64,000 nucleotides of DNA from NCBI GenBank assembly GCA_902495075.1, contig CABUVO010000018.1, positions 22,227 through 86,226 of the forward strand, given 5' to 3'. The notes beneath the pieces were generated by a model, which made no database searches, had not been told where the DNA came from, and was given only the letters and a program-made list of their open reading frames with translations. Source of the stretch: an uncultured Porphyromonadaceae bacterium. GTDB taxonomy: Bacteria > Bacteroidota > Bacteroidia > Bacteroidales > Muribaculaceae. Position numbers and translations under genes: made by a program. This document shows, piece after piece, positions 8,019 through 18,280 of this stretch (the first letter of the stretch is position 1; every line of letters begins with the position of its first letter).

Positions 8019-8072
8019 GAGCACTGAGACAACGGAGGGTATGAACCGAATAACAAGCACAGCGGCTATACT
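8019..8072 (-). pseudogene. Relic of a second higA 3' end
   Basis: About 54 nt match the 3' end of higA (7079-7132) with scattered substitutions. In the higA frame the relic encodes FSIAAVLVIRFIPSVVSVL against FFRIAAVLGIQFIPSFVSVL in the intact gene. The original stop is lost and the frame runs on into the hairpin. Nothing upstream of it resembles the HTH. Confidence 0.7.
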
Positions 8073-8097
8073 GAATCTGTTAAATTTTTTTGGAAAA

Positions 8098-8129
8098 TTT
8101 TTGCAGAATACGGATAATTTGTATCTTTG
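8098..8129 (+). promoter_or_regulatory. Bacteroidota promoter for the hybrid regulator gene
   Basis: TTTTTG ending at 8103, 18 nt, then TATCTTTG at 8122-8129. The predicted leader to the ATG at 8202 is about 65 nt. It is the best promoter candidate in this 440-nt gap. Confidence 0.7.
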
Positions 8130-8201
8130 TGGCATCAAAGACAACCTAACAGGCAATCGTCGGACTCAAATCAGAAGTCATTTAAGTTACCTTAATATCC
8201 T

Positions 8202-11200
8202 ATGTTTTATCATTTATTGATTTGGCTAATAATACTATTCAACTGCGTATGCGTATTTGCAGACAACAGGCAGTACGCACACATCCGTTTTGAGAAATAT
8301 GGAGTAAAAGAAGGTCTGTCAAGCAGTAAGGTCTTCGACATCAAGCAAGATGCCGAGGGATATATATGGTGTGCTACAGATGAGGGACTCTGCCGTTATG
8401 ACGGCATAAATTTCAAGAAATACAAGTGGCATTTCAAACAACCGGGAACTATGGGCAATCAGGTTGTGAAACTATACTGCGCGAACAATCGTATATATTG
8501 TGCCACCAATTTCGGACTTGTCAGCTTCGACATAGCCACCGAGACTTTCACTTTCCTTAAGAATAAACATATCGACACTGATAACAATCTCAGCGAAGTT
8601 CACGCCATTGCCCCTCGAAAAGGAGGAGGGTTGTGGATCGGCACCTCGGGGCAGGGCGTCTTCTATTTTGACCCTAAAAACAACCGGTTCAGTCGCTTCA
8701 AATACAATTCTGCCGACAGCAGGATATTAAGTCTATACGAGTCAGCCGATGGAAAACTTTATATCGGAACTCATTTCGGTGGATTGGATATTGTTAACCT
8801 AAAAGACGGTCATGTTACCAACTATCGGAACTCCAATCATCTGCTGCCTAACGACCAGATAGAATCGATTGTGCACGACAGCCGGGGCAATATATGGGTC
8901 GGCACATGGTATGGTCTCATGCGATTTCGCAAAGGGTCGGACATCCCCGAAGCGATAGGGATACCGGACCTTGCTACAGCCAAGGTCAACGCCATCACCG
9001 AAGACAAATACGGAAAACTGTGGGTTGGCACGGAGAATTATCTATGCGCCATCGACCTTGCCACAGTTGATAGCGCACAGCCGTCGGCTAATTTCTACCA
9101 TGAATCGGAGACTGCAACAGGCTTGTCTTATAAGACCGTGCGATCGGTATTGAGCGATAAGAACGGCAATATATGGATAGGGATGTATGGTGGCGGCGTG
9201 AATTTTGTGAACAGGCTGACACAAAGGTTCAACTATATCACAAGCGACTTGCTTCTACCTAACAGCTTGAGCTATAAGCGCGTGTCTGCCATCAACGAAG
9301 ATAAAAACGGCAATATGTGGATTTCTACCGATGGCGGAGGAATCAATTACTATAACATCCACGAGAATACTTTCAAAAAAATCACAGCTTCGACGCCTGG
9401 CGCAAATCTGAGCGACAATGCCATTCTCTGCGCTCTGTACGATTCAGAAGGCGACTTATGGGCAGGCACTTACAAAGGGGTGCTGAACCGCATGAAAAGC
9501 GGCACCAACCGGTTTATTCACTATTCCAACCGTCCCGGCGATAACAGCACCTTACCCGAAGGAGACTTGAGTTGCATTTTCGAAGATTCAAAGAAAAGGA
9601 TTTGGGTGGGACAGCGTTCCGGACTCTCATACTTAGACAAAGCCACAGACAAATTCCATATTATCGAGCCTTTGCGCTGGGTTCATATAACAGAAATTCA
9701 GGAAGGTAAAGACTGCCTGTGGGTTGCCACATTCAACGGAATATACAAATACAGTTTCCCAACAGGCGAAGTCTCATTGTTAAGCAAGAAACTCAACAAT
9801 GTGTTTGTCAATTCATTTGAAACTGATAAGCAAGGCAATTTCTGGATAGGCACCGAGGGTCTCGGACTGTGGCGATATTCACCGAAAGGGGATTCCTTAA
9901 AAATATATGGCTCAAAAGAGAACCTCAACAGCTCGGTAATACGCACAGTATTGCTTAAAGGTGACGACTTATGGCTCGGCACAAACAAAGATATCGAAAG
10001 ACTATCGCTGAAAAGCGGCAAAACTGAAATATATTCATTCTCCGATGGAGTTCAACCCGGAAGTTTTCTAATGAATTCCGGGGCAGCATTGAAATCCGGC
10101 ATTCTTGCCATGGGCGGCACAGAAGGTATGAACATTTTTGACCCTAATTCAGTTGCCGGCAACGCAAGAGCAATTCCTGTCACATTCACCGACTTCCTGC
10201 TCTTCAATCAGTCGGTAGACATCCGCAGCGAAGAGAATCCGGATTCTCCGCTTAAAGTAAACATCAATTCCACCGACCGATTAGTGCTCAATTACGATGA
10301 ATCAGTATTTACTATAGAATATCTTGGCATCAATTTCTCAGCACCTGAACATGTGCAATATGCCTATTTTCTGAAAGGGGTTGATTCAAAATGGAACCAT
10401 GTGGGGCAAATGAGGTCAGTGACATACAGGAATCTCTCTCCGGGCACATATGAGTTTATGGTGAAAGCCTCAACCGGTGATTTCGATGACAACGACTTTG
10501 AAAGTGCAAGAAAGCTTATCATCGAAGTGAAACCTCCCTTCTGGATGACCTGGTGGGCATACGTAATCTATTTCATTCTTCTGGTAGTTGCTGCATACCT
10601 TATTTATCGCATGACTCTGACGCGTATCCGCATCCGCAACCGGATTAATATGGAACGTTTCGAAAAAGAGAAGCAGAAGGAATTATATCAGGCGAAAATG
10701 CAATTTTTCGCAAATGCCTCACATGAGCTGCGCAACCCTCTGACCATGATAAAAGCACCGCTCGACCAACTTCTTGAGAAAGAGACAGATTCCAATAAGA
10801 AGGAATTGCTGACCCTTATAAAGCGCAACACCAACCGGGTGATAAAGAATGTGAACGAAGTTCTTGATATCAGGAAGATAGACTATGGTCAGCTGACTCT
10901 AAAGGTGCAGCAAGGGGATGTTGTGCCTATACTGCATGAGATTGCTGACACATTCGAAGGTGTTATCAAAGAAAAACATATCACCTTCCGCTTCTATGCA
11001 AATCCTGACAAAATAGAGGGATGGTTTAACGCCAATTTTATTGACAAGATAGTTTACAACCTGCTTTCAAATGCTTTCAAATATGTAAAAGATTACGATG
11101 AAATCATACTGAACACATTTATAGAGAAAACAGATATCGGCAATCTCCTGCATATAGAGATTTCTGATACAGGTGTGGGTATCGACAAGTCTCATCTCAA

Positions 11201-12317
11201 GAAAATCTTCGATTGCTTCTATCAGATTGAACGCAACAACAAAGATATTACATATCCCGGTTCCGGCATCGGACTATATCTTGTCAAGTCACTTGTGGAG
11301 CTGCACAAGGGGCATGTCACAGTGGAAAGTAAAGTCAATGTTGGCACAACATTCAAAGTTGTAATCCCGATAGACCGGTCGGTTTACAATCGATCGGAAA
11401 TCAGCATGCATCGCAACGATGAGGAGACTCAGCCCACACCCTCGTCAACGATATCGAGGGATACCACCATTGTGAAGAACGATAACGAATCTGCCACCGA
11501 ACCGGAAAAACAGCCACAGAAGAGTGCAAAAAAATATAGCGTACTTGTGGTGGATGACGAAGCCGACATACGCAACTTCCTTGCAATGGAACTCGGTGAT
11601 AAATATGAAGTTGAAACAGCTTCCGACGGAGCAGAAGCCTATGAAAAAGCTTTGGCAACAATACCCGATATCATCATAAGCGATGTCATCATGCCGAATA
11701 TGGACGGCATTGAACTATGCTCCAAAATCAAAGAGAATGTTGTCACATCTCACATTCCCTTCATTCTGCTGACGGCAAAATCCTCTCACGAAGACCGTCT
11801 GGAAGGACTTGATGTCGGCGCGGATTCATACATCCCGAAGCCTTTCGATATCCGACATCTACACATCCGCATTGAAAAACTCATCAGTAACAGGGAAGCC
11901 CTGAAAAAGAAATTCATGAAGAAGATGACGCTGGTATCGGAACGTCCAGCAGAGTCAGCACCCGCTATGGACAACGATGAGAAAATCATGCAGAAAATCA
12001 TCACCTACATCAACGAGAATATATCCGACCCCGACATAAAAGGAGAGACAATTGCCGCCCATATAGGTATGAGCCGCATGAACCTTCATCGTAAGCTCAA
12101 GGCACTTGTGGGGCTTTCTGCAGGAGACTTCATCCGCACCATCCGTCTGGACAATGCAAGCCGGCAATTGCTCGCCACAACGAAGTCCATAACGGAAATA
12201 TCCTATGACCTTGGCTTCTCTTCTCCCTCTTATTTCTATATATGTTTTGTCAAAAAATATGGAGTGTCACCAACCGAATACCGTGAAAACAAAGGGGAGA
12301 CACCTATGGAGAACTAA
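8202..12317 (+). CDS. Hybrid two-component system sensor/regulator (HTCS)
   Basis: 1371 residues with a signal peptide (1-20). Residues about 25-690 are two-component propeller repeats (many WxGT and NG/IWIG motifs), then a Y_Y_Y domain (about 705-770), a membrane helix (about 778-803), HisKA with His841 in SHELRNPLT, HATPase (about 940-1055, DTGVGI and GSGIGLYLV), a receiver with Asp1161 in SDVIMPNMDG, and a C-terminal AraC-type HTH (about 1263-1365). Family knowledge: the periplasmic propeller binds an oligosaccharide and the DNA-binding end activates the neighbouring utilization genes. It most likely controls the SusC/SusD and GH92 genes that follow. A mannooligosaccharide ligand is an inference from the enzymes. 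Confidence 0.95.
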   Translation: MFYHLLIWLIILFNCVCVFADNRQYAHIRFEKYGVKEGLSSSKVFDIKQDAEGYIWCATDEGLCRYDGINFKKYKWHFKQPGTMGNQVVKLYCANNRIYCATNFGLVSFDIATETFTFLKNKHIDTDNNLSEVHAIAPRKGGGLWIGTSGQGVFYFDPKNNRFSRFKYNSADSRILSLYESADGKLYIGTHFGGLDIVNLKDGHVTNYRNSNHLLPNDQIESIVHDSRGNIWVGTWYGLMRFRKGSDIPEAIGIPDLATAKVNAITEDKYGKLWVGTENYLCAIDLATVDSAQPSANFYHESETATGLSYKTVRSVLSDKNGNIWIGMYGGGVNFVNRLTQRFNYITSDLLLPNSLSYKRVSAINEDKNGNMWISTDGGGINYYNIHENTFKKITASTPGANLSDNAILCALYDSEGDLWAGTYKGVLNRMKSGTNRFIHYSNRPGDNSTLPEGDLSCIFEDSKKRIWVGQRSGLSYLDKATDKFHIIEPLRWVHITEIQEGKDCLWVATFNGIYKYSFPTGEVSLLSKKLNNVFVNSFETDKQGNFWIGTEGLGLWRYSPKGDSLKIYGSKENLNSSVIRTVLLKGDDLWLGTNKDIERLSLKSGKTEIYSFSDGVQPGSFLMNSGAALKSGILAMGGTEGMNIFDPNSVAGNARAIPVTFTDFLLFNQSVDIRSEENPDSPLKVNINSTDRLVLNYDESVFTIEYLGINFSAPEHVQYAYFLKGVDSKWNHVGQMRSVTYRNLSPGTYEFMVKASTGDFDDNDFESARKLIIEVKPPFWMTWWAYVIYFILLVVAAYLIYRMTLTRIRIRNRINMERFEKEKQKELYQAKMQFFANASHELRNPLTMIKAPLDQLLEKETDSNKKELLTLIKRNTNRVIKNVNEVLDIRKIDYGQLTLKVQQGDVVPILHEIADTFEGVIKEKHITFRFYANPDKIEGWFNANFIDKIVYNLLSNAFKYVKDYDEIILNTFIEKTDIGNLLHIEISDTGVGIDKSHLKKIFDCFYQIERNNKDITYPGSGIGLYLVKSLVELHKGHVTVESKVNVGTTFKVVIPIDRSVYNRSEISMHRNDEETQPTPSSTISRDTTIVKNDNESATEPEKQPQKSAKKYSVLVVDDEADIRNFLAMELGDKYEVETASDGAEAYEKALATIPDIIISDVIMPNMDGIELCSKIKENVVTSHIPFILLTAKSSHEDRLEGLDVGADSYIPKPFDIRHLHIRIEKLISNREALKKKFMKKMTLVSERPAESAPAMDNDEKIMQKIITYINENISDPDIKGETIAAHIGMSRMNLHRKLKALVGLSAGDFIRTIRLDNASRQLLATTKSITEISYDLGFSSPSYFYICFVKKYGVSPTEYRENKGETPMEN

Positions 12318-12334
12318 AATTTCGAGCAACTTTA

Positions 12335-12365
12335 ACATCTTGCAAACGAGATGTTTGCAAGATGT
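12335..12365 (+). terminator. Hairpin after the HTCS gene
   Basis: Perfect 13-bp arms (12335-12347 and 12353-12365) with loop GAGAT, without a strong T run. It separates the regulator from the structural genes. The remaining spacer to 12550 contains a lone -7-like TAGTTTTG at 12423-12430 without a clear -33 partner, which may still be the promoter of the structural operon. Confidence 0.5.
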
Positions 12366-12549
12366 GTTACAGAATATATACTGTTTGTTACGACAGATAA
12401 TAATGCAAAACCAGAATTGATGTAGTTTTGCAAAAGTTAAGATATTGCCAAATTCGCAGTATTCGGCAAATGCAAAAAACAGTGATAGCCACCTATGGCG
12501 ACACACCAGAATAAAATACAGTTATAAACCAAACAATATCTTTAAGACC

Positions 12550-12993
12550 ATGAATCTTAAACTTCTTAAATTTCAATGGCTATTTATTGTCATAACCGCT
12601 CTTACGGTCATCAGTTGCAGTGACGATGAGAACGACGTAAACCTAACCGGAACTTCATGGCAACTCGTTTCAATGAAGATCAACGGAGAGGCAGCGGCAT
12701 TGACCACCGACCAGGAGGGTGAATTGCTATATTTCGGAGCGAACAATGTCAGCTACGTGGTCATACCATCTGAAAACATGAATCTCCGCACCGCATGGAA
12801 CTATGATGCAGATCACCGCATACTCAATATTTCAGACCTGCTGCCTGTGACGTTCTATGTTGACGGATTTTCAGGAAACGAGTTAGTGCTCCGGAATTAT
12901 GCCTATGCCAACAACGGGAAACTCGACACGTTTGTGAAGACATACAAAAAAGTAGAGACGAAAATTGTCGACAACAAGCTTCAACTCAAATAG
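12550..12993 (+). CDS. Small lipoprotein, lipocalin-like
   Basis: 147 residues from the ATG at 12550. An upstream in-frame ATG at 12445 would put 35 non-signal residues before the signal peptide and is rejected. Signal peptide with lipobox TVISC (Cys at about 23), then an acidic SDDEND linker typical of surface-exported Bacteroidota lipoproteins. The body starts LTGTSWQLVSMKINGE, which resembles lipocalin-like domains with beta strands throughout. Its function is unknown. It is first in the structural operon, 16 nt before the next lipoprotein gene. Confidence 0.75.
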   Translation: MNLKLLKFQWLFIVITALTVISCSDDENDVNLTGTSWQLVSMKINGEAAALTTDQEGELLYFGANNVSYVVIPSENMNLRTAWNYDADHRILNISDLLPVTFYVDGFSGNELVLRNYAYANNGKLDTFVKTYKKVETKIVDNKLQLK

Positions 12994-13009
12994 ACAAAAC
13001 AACATCACC

Positions 13010-13549
13010 ATGAAAAGATATTTTACCGCATTATTTACCACATTATCACTTGTGGCGGCTATTACCTTTTCCGGATGTTCCGACGATAACGATTTCGAAG
13101 AAACACTTCCCGGACAATGGCAGCTCACCGCCGCATACGATGATGGAGAGCCGACAGACGAGAATGCCGGCGACAACCTTACGATACTTTTCGAATCCAA
13201 CGGCATCTACCGCATGTATGACCCCGTGTCGGCAGTTTCACACTACGGCACATGGATTCTATATGATGAAGGCTGGCTCTTGATGTCGATGGACAAAATA
13301 ACAGGAAAAAACACCTCCGACGGGAGCTATCGCTTTTCGCAGGTGCCCGTGCGTTTCACAATCCTCCGTCTTGACGGGAATAATCTTGAACTCCGCATAT
13401 CCACATTCCTGGAAGAGCGTAAGAAGACTATTATGTTCACTCAGCTGCCACAGGATGTCACGCCAACAGACCCGCAAGAAGCGATGGAACTTGACAAGAC
13501 AAACAAGCAGCTCCATACTTATACATACCTTTTTAAACGTATTCAATAA
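13010..13549 (+). CDS. Small lipoprotein, lipocalin-like (second)
   Basis: 179 residues from the ATG at 13010. The longer frame from 12965 overlaps the previous gene and delays the signal peptide. Lipobox TFSGC followed by SDDNDFEE, an acidic surface-export signature. The body begins LPGQWQLTAAYDDGEPTDEN and contains GTWILYDEGWLLMS, arranged like the previous protein, so the two may be distant paralogues. Likely a surface accessory of the SusC/SusD system encoded 8 nt downstream. No enzymatic motif is visible. Confidence 0.75.
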   Translation: MKRYFTALFTTLSLVAAITFSGCSDDNDFEETLPGQWQLTAAYDDGEPTDENAGDNLTILFESNGIYRMYDPVSAVSHYGTWILYDEGWLLMSMDKITGKNTSDGSYRFSQVPVRFTILRLDGNNLELRISTFLEERKKTIMFTQLPQDVTPTDPQEAMELDKTNKQLHTYTYLFKRIQ

Positions 13550-13557
13550 TATCGGTT

Positions 13558-16500
13558 ATGAGAATAATATCCATATTACTTACGGCTCTGTTATGTTCTG
13601 CGGCGGGTATCGCCCAGACACTGACTATCACTGGCACAGTACTCGACAAGAGCAACAACGAGCCGCTTATTGGTGCCACAATCGCCGTTAGCGGTACTAC
13701 CACCGGAGCCATGACCGATGTTGACGGTAATTTCACGGTCTTGGTTCCCTCTGCAAAGTCACAGTTGCGCATCAGCTACGTCGGATACAAGACACAGGTT
13801 GTCAACGTGACCCCCGGCAAGGCGATGAAAATACTTCTGGCTTCTGACGCGGGAACTCTCGACGAAGTTGTGGTTGTAGGTTACGGCACACAGAAAAAGG
13901 AGTCGATGGTCGGTTCCATATCCTCAATCAAGAGTGAGGCGCTCGCCACCGTTCCGGCATCAAACATGACCCAGACACTGGCGGGTAAAGCGTCCGGTAT
14001 CTCGGTGGTGCAGACTTCAGGAGAAATAGGACGTGACGAAGCTGACATATATATCCGAGGCAAAGCCACTTTCTCCGATGAGAACAGTAAGCCTCTGATT
14101 GTTGTCGACGGTATTATCCGCGAAGGGTTCGCCCAGATCGACCCCAATGAAGTTGAGAGCATAAACATCCTGAAGGATGCATCCGCCACAGCTGTTTACG
14201 GTGTGAAAGGTGCGAACGGAGTCATAATCATCACAACAAAACGCGGTGTTAAAGGGAAACCGGAAGTATCGTTTACTGCCCAGGTTGCCATAAATGTTCC
14301 CGTGCGTCTTTACAAACCACTGGATTCATACCGCACCTCAATCCTCCGCAACGAACTTCTCGACAATGGCGGTCAGCAGCCGGAATATAGTGCCGCAGAC
14401 CTTATGAAATACCGCACTGGAGTATCACCATATACTCATCCGAACGTGAACTGGATGGATGAGATCATGAAATCCCACTCAGTTCAGCAGCAATACAACG
14501 TGAATGTGCGCGGCGGCACAAAGATGGTGAGATATTTTGCATCCTGCGGTTTCTTCAATCAGGATTCCCCCTTCAAAGGAGACAAAATAACAAACTTCAA
14601 CCGCTATAACTTCCGCTCGAATCTCGACTTTGACTTCACAAAAGATTTGAGCGTATCTGTCAACCTCGGAGCGCGAATCGAAGACCGCCACTATCCGCAG
14701 GCCATGCAATACAGCAGCTGGGATATTTATCACGGTGCCGTTGCAAACTCAGGTCGCAAATATCCGGCATTCAATCTTGACGGCTCATATGGCGGTGACA
14801 AAGATTATTCAAATATCCACTCCCTGATTCGCGATTCAGGAGAATTTAAAGAGAACCGCAATGTGCTTGAGGCAGGTATTAACGCCAATTACAAGCTCTC
14901 GTGGCTTCTCCCCGGGCTTGCAATCCGTGCTCAGGTGGCATACGACGATGACAGCAAGCATGGCAAGGTTTATTACAAGAACGCTGCCACATATCAGTAT
15001 AACTACGCAGACGACAGCTACATCATGCATGGTGAAAACCGTCCGCTGCGCTGGGGCTGGGAATATGTTGACAACTACCGCAAGATATATCTCGAAGGTG
15101 GTGTCACCTACGACAACGCATTCGGTCCGCATAACGTGAATGTTCTTCTTTTGGCAAACCGTTTATCTTACGGTTCCAATATAGACCAGACATACGCCAG
15201 CCAAGGCATTGTTGGTCGCGCCGTATATAACTTCGACTCCCGCTATCTCGCCGAGGTGAACTTCGGTTACAACGGTTCTGAGAACTTTGCCAAAGGTCAT
15301 CGCTACGGACTCTTCCCCTCATTTGCCTTAGGTTGGGTACTTTCTAACGAGCCGTTCTACAACAAGCTGAAAATTTCCGAATGGATGAACAACTTCAAGA
15401 TTCGTGGATCCCTGGGCTGGGTAGGTAACGACCGCGTCTGGGCATACAACCCTGTGACCGGCAGCAGTGACGAAGCGCGTTTCATCTATCTCCAGCAGTA
15501 TGAATACGTAGATGCCGGCAACTCATACGTATTCGGTATCGGCGACACTCGCATCACCGGCATTCGTCAGGGACGTATCGCCAACCCGGATGTAAAGTGG
15601 GAAACATCACGCAAATTCAACATCGGATTTGAAGCCGGATTCTTCAACAACTCACTGACCCTGACATTCGACTACTTCAACGAGCTGCGCAAGGATATCC
15701 TTACGGTTGTGCAGACAATGCCGGGATATGTGGGCACCACCTTCTCTCCGGCAAACATCGGTAGCGTGCGCAACCAAGGTGTGGAACTGGAGGCAAACTA
15801 TAGCAAACACTTCGGACAAGATTTCTTCTTCTCCGCGAAGGGTAATTTCTCATTCGCACGCAACAAAGTGCTTGATATGGGAAGTCCTGTCAACGTGCTC
15901 CCGTATCAGAGGGCTGAAGGGTATGCCATAGACACACCTCTCAAACTTATCACCGAAGGTTTTTTCCAAGACTACAACGACATTGAACGCTCGCCCTCTC
16001 AACTCGGACTTGAAGGCAACACCGAAGTGCGTCCCGGCGACCTCAAATATTGCGACATAAACGGTGACGGTGTCATCGACCGCAAAGACATGATACGCAC
16101 AGGATATCCACTTGTGCCTGAAATCAACTATGGTTTAACCCTCACGGCATCTTGGCGTGGCTTCGACCTGAGTGCCCTATTCCAGGGAGTGACCAATGTC
16201 TCCTTCGACAAAAACTGGGAAGCGATGTGGGCATTCTCCAACGGCGACAACGTGTATGACCGCCACTGGTATTACTGGACTCCCGAAATGGGCGACGATG
16301 CCGCCAAATACACTCAGATGTATGGCAAATATCAGAACAACGAGGCGGGCGCTGACTACACACTCTCCGATGGCAGCTATCTCCGACTGAAAAATATTGA
16401 TTTCGGTTACACATTGCCATCGAAAATTACGAAGAAATTAAAAATCAACTCCATCCGCGTGTATTTCTCAGCACTCAACGTATACACCTGGTCGAAAGAA

Positions 16501-16590
16501 CCCTACCTCGACCCCGACAATCGCAATCTGCGTGCAGCATCAATGCCGCCGATGCGCGCATTTAACTTTGGTTTAAACGTTAATTTCTGA
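13558..16590 (+). CDS. SusC/RagA TonB-dependent outer membrane transporter (1)
   Basis: 1010 residues. Signal peptide (1-19), CarboxypepD_reg-like domain (about 22-98, GTVLDKSNNEPLIGATIAV), TonB-box-like DEVVVVGYG (102-110), plug (about 115-225; VDGIIREGFAQIDPNEVESI), then a beta-barrel ending in aromatic FNFGLNVNF. It imports oligosaccharides across the outer membrane, with the SusD partner encoded 5 nt downstream acting as the lid. Cargo inferred as mannooligosaccharide from the GH92 genes in the same operon. Confidence 0.95.
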   Translation: MRIISILLTALLCSAAGIAQTLTITGTVLDKSNNEPLIGATIAVSGTTTGAMTDVDGNFTVLVPSAKSQLRISYVGYKTQVVNVTPGKAMKILLASDAGTLDEVVVVGYGTQKKESMVGSISSIKSEALATVPASNMTQTLAGKASGISVVQTSGEIGRDEADIYIRGKATFSDENSKPLIVVDGIIREGFAQIDPNEVESINILKDASATAVYGVKGANGVIIITTKRGVKGKPEVSFTAQVAINVPVRLYKPLDSYRTSILRNELLDNGGQQPEYSAADLMKYRTGVSPYTHPNVNWMDEIMKSHSVQQQYNVNVRGGTKMVRYFASCGFFNQDSPFKGDKITNFNRYNFRSNLDFDFTKDLSVSVNLGARIEDRHYPQAMQYSSWDIYHGAVANSGRKYPAFNLDGSYGGDKDYSNIHSLIRDSGEFKENRNVLEAGINANYKLSWLLPGLAIRAQVAYDDDSKHGKVYYKNAATYQYNYADDSYIMHGENRPLRWGWEYVDNYRKIYLEGGVTYDNAFGPHNVNVLLLANRLSYGSNIDQTYASQGIVGRAVYNFDSRYLAEVNFGYNGSENFAKGHRYGLFPSFALGWVLSNEPFYNKLKISEWMNNFKIRGSLGWVGNDRVWAYNPVTGSSDEARFIYLQQYEYVDAGNSYVFGIGDTRITGIRQGRIANPDVKWETSRKFNIGFEAGFFNNSLTLTFDYFNELRKDILTVVQTMPGYVGTTFSPANIGSVRNQGVELEANYSKHFGQDFFFSAKGNFSFARNKVLDMGSPVNVLPYQRAEGYAIDTPLKLITEGFFQDYNDIERSPSQLGLEGNTEVRPGDLKYCDINGDGVIDRKDMIRTGYPLVPEINYGLTLTASWRGFDLSALFQGVTNVSFDKNWEAMWAFSNGDNVYDRHWYYWTPEMGDDAAKYTQMYGKYQNNEAGADYTLSDGSYLRLKNIDFGYTLPSKITKKLKINSIRVYFSALNVYTWSKEPYLDPDNRNLRAASMPPMRAFNFGLNVNF

Positions 16591-16595
16591 TCATC

Positions 16596-18257
16596 ATGAA
16601 GATTTATCATATAACAGCCGCTGTGTTGGCAATGCTTTCCGTAGTGTCGTGTGACGATTATCTTGAACGAGCTCCGGATCTGAACCTCGATGAAGATAAA
16701 ATATTCTCCATATATGAAGAGGCATATAAGTATCAGGCTGACGTATACACCAACCTGCGTCCCGGTTTCAATGTATTGGGCAGCTTCGACCCCGCTCCCA
16801 TAGCGTGCGCCACCGACGAAGCCGAATCACGTTTCGGATGGAACACATCCAACTCCTTCAATGTCGGTTCGTATGACGATGTCGACAATGTCATCGCCGT
16901 TAACTACGAAGGGATACGAAAAGCGAATTTCTTCCTATCCAAGAAAGACGTAATACCCTTCCCCGATGAGGATACCAGAAACAGTCTCACGGGAGAGTGT
17001 TATTTCCTGCGTGCTTTCTATTTCCACGAGGTAGTGAAGCGCTACGGAGGCATGCCGATAATGACCGACAAACTGTTGCGACCGAACGACAACCTGCAAC
17101 TTCCACGCAATAGCTACATGGAATGTGTTGATGCAATCCTCTCAGATCTTGAAAAGGCGATTGCACTTCTTCCGGTAAGCGTTGCAGACAATCTTCAGGG
17201 ACGTGTGACGCGCGGCGCGGCAATGGCACTCAAAGCGCGTGTACTTCTATATGCTGCCTCACCTCTCTGGGATAAAGAGAACCCCAATGCCGACAAGTGG
17301 AAACTTGCCGCCGACGCAGCAAAATCCGTCATTGACCTTAAGGATGAGAATGGAGCTAAGGCATATTCACTGCTCGACCGGGGCAAAGGCGCAGAAGACT
17401 ACGAAAAGGTATTTTTGCTCCGTCCGGATGAGGGCAACACAGAGGTAATATTCTGGTATAACAATGTTCCGGTGGGATTCTCCTCCAGTGATATCCGCGT
17501 GTGGGCACCCTCGGGAGAAGGCTTCGGTGGTGTCGGAGCAGTCGCACCGACTCAGAATTTCGTTGACCTCTACGAGATGGCAAACGGCAAACCGATTTCA
17601 GATCCGACATCTGGTTACGACGAGCACAACCCTTATAACAACCGCGACCCACGCTTCTATAAAACAATTATCTATAACGGCAGCAAATGGCAGGGCATCA
17701 CCGCCGAGCTCTATATGGGCGGTAAGCACCGTATAGCAAAAGATCGTTGCCGCACAGGTTATTACGTTCGTAAATATCTTCCCGAAGGCATCACAGAAAA
17801 GACATCCAACAAGGCATATCATAACTGGATTTATATGCGTCTTGCAGAGATGTATCTCAACTATGCCGAAGCTCTCAACGAACATCTGGCAGCCCCTTCG
17901 ACAGAGGTCTATAATGCAGTCAACGCTGTGCGTCGCCGCAGTGGTATGCCCGACCTTCCGGCAGGTCTATCACAAGATGAGATGCGCGAACGCATCAAGA
18001 ACGAACGCGCCGTGGAGCTTTCTTTCGAAGAGCACCGCTGGTGGGACGTTCGCCGCTGGCTTGATGGTGAGAAATATTTCAACGGACCGATGTATGAGAT
18101 GGAGATTATCAAAAATGAAGACAACTCATACTCCTACAACCGCGTGGCGTTTGAGAACCGTATCTTTTCCGAGAAAATGAACCTTTATCCCATTCCCAAG
18201 AGCGAAATGGACAAAAATCCGCTTTATCGGCAGAATCCGGGGTGGAACAACTACTGA
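16596..18257 (+). CDS. SusD/RagB glycan-binding lipoprotein (1)
   Basis: 553 residues. Lipobox SVVSC (Cys at about 19) followed by DDYLERAPDLNLDED. The TPR-like helical half contains ECYFLRAFYFHEVVKRYGG, and the C-terminal half has NYAEALNE and RNERAVELSFEEHRWWDVRRW-type motifs (first residues KNERAVEL), which are diagnostic of SusD_RagB. It caps the SusC barrel encoded immediately upstream and binds glycan at the cell surface. It pairs by position with the transporter at 13558-16590. Confidence 0.95.
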   Translation: MKIYHITAAVLAMLSVVSCDDYLERAPDLNLDEDKIFSIYEEAYKYQADVYTNLRPGFNVLGSFDPAPIACATDEAESRFGWNTSNSFNVGSYDDVDNVIAVNYEGIRKANFFLSKKDVIPFPDEDTRNSLTGECYFLRAFYFHEVVKRYGGMPIMTDKLLRPNDNLQLPRNSYMECVDAILSDLEKAIALLPVSVADNLQGRVTRGAAMALKARVLLYAASPLWDKENPNADKWKLAADAAKSVIDLKDENGAKAYSLLDRGKGAEDYEKVFLLRPDEGNTEVIFWYNNVPVGFSSSDIRVWAPSGEGFGGVGAVAPTQNFVDLYEMANGKPISDPTSGYDEHNPYNNRDPRFYKTIIYNGSKWQGITAELYMGGKHRIAKDRCRTGYYVRKYLPEGITEKTSNKAYHNWIYMRLAEMYLNYAEALNEHLAAPSTEVYNAVNAVRRRSGMPDLPAGLSQDEMRERIKNERAVELSFEEHRWWDVRRWLDGEKYFNGPMYEMEIIKNEDNSYSYNRVAFENRIFSEKMNLYPIPKSEMDKNPLYRQNPGWNNY

Positions 18258-18280
18258 TTAACTCCGTGAAGTAACTGATT

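Noticed and set aside
12445..12549. N-terminal extension of the first lipoprotein
   Set aside because: It would place 35 polar residues before a good lipoprotein signal. The ATG at 12550 is the sensible start.
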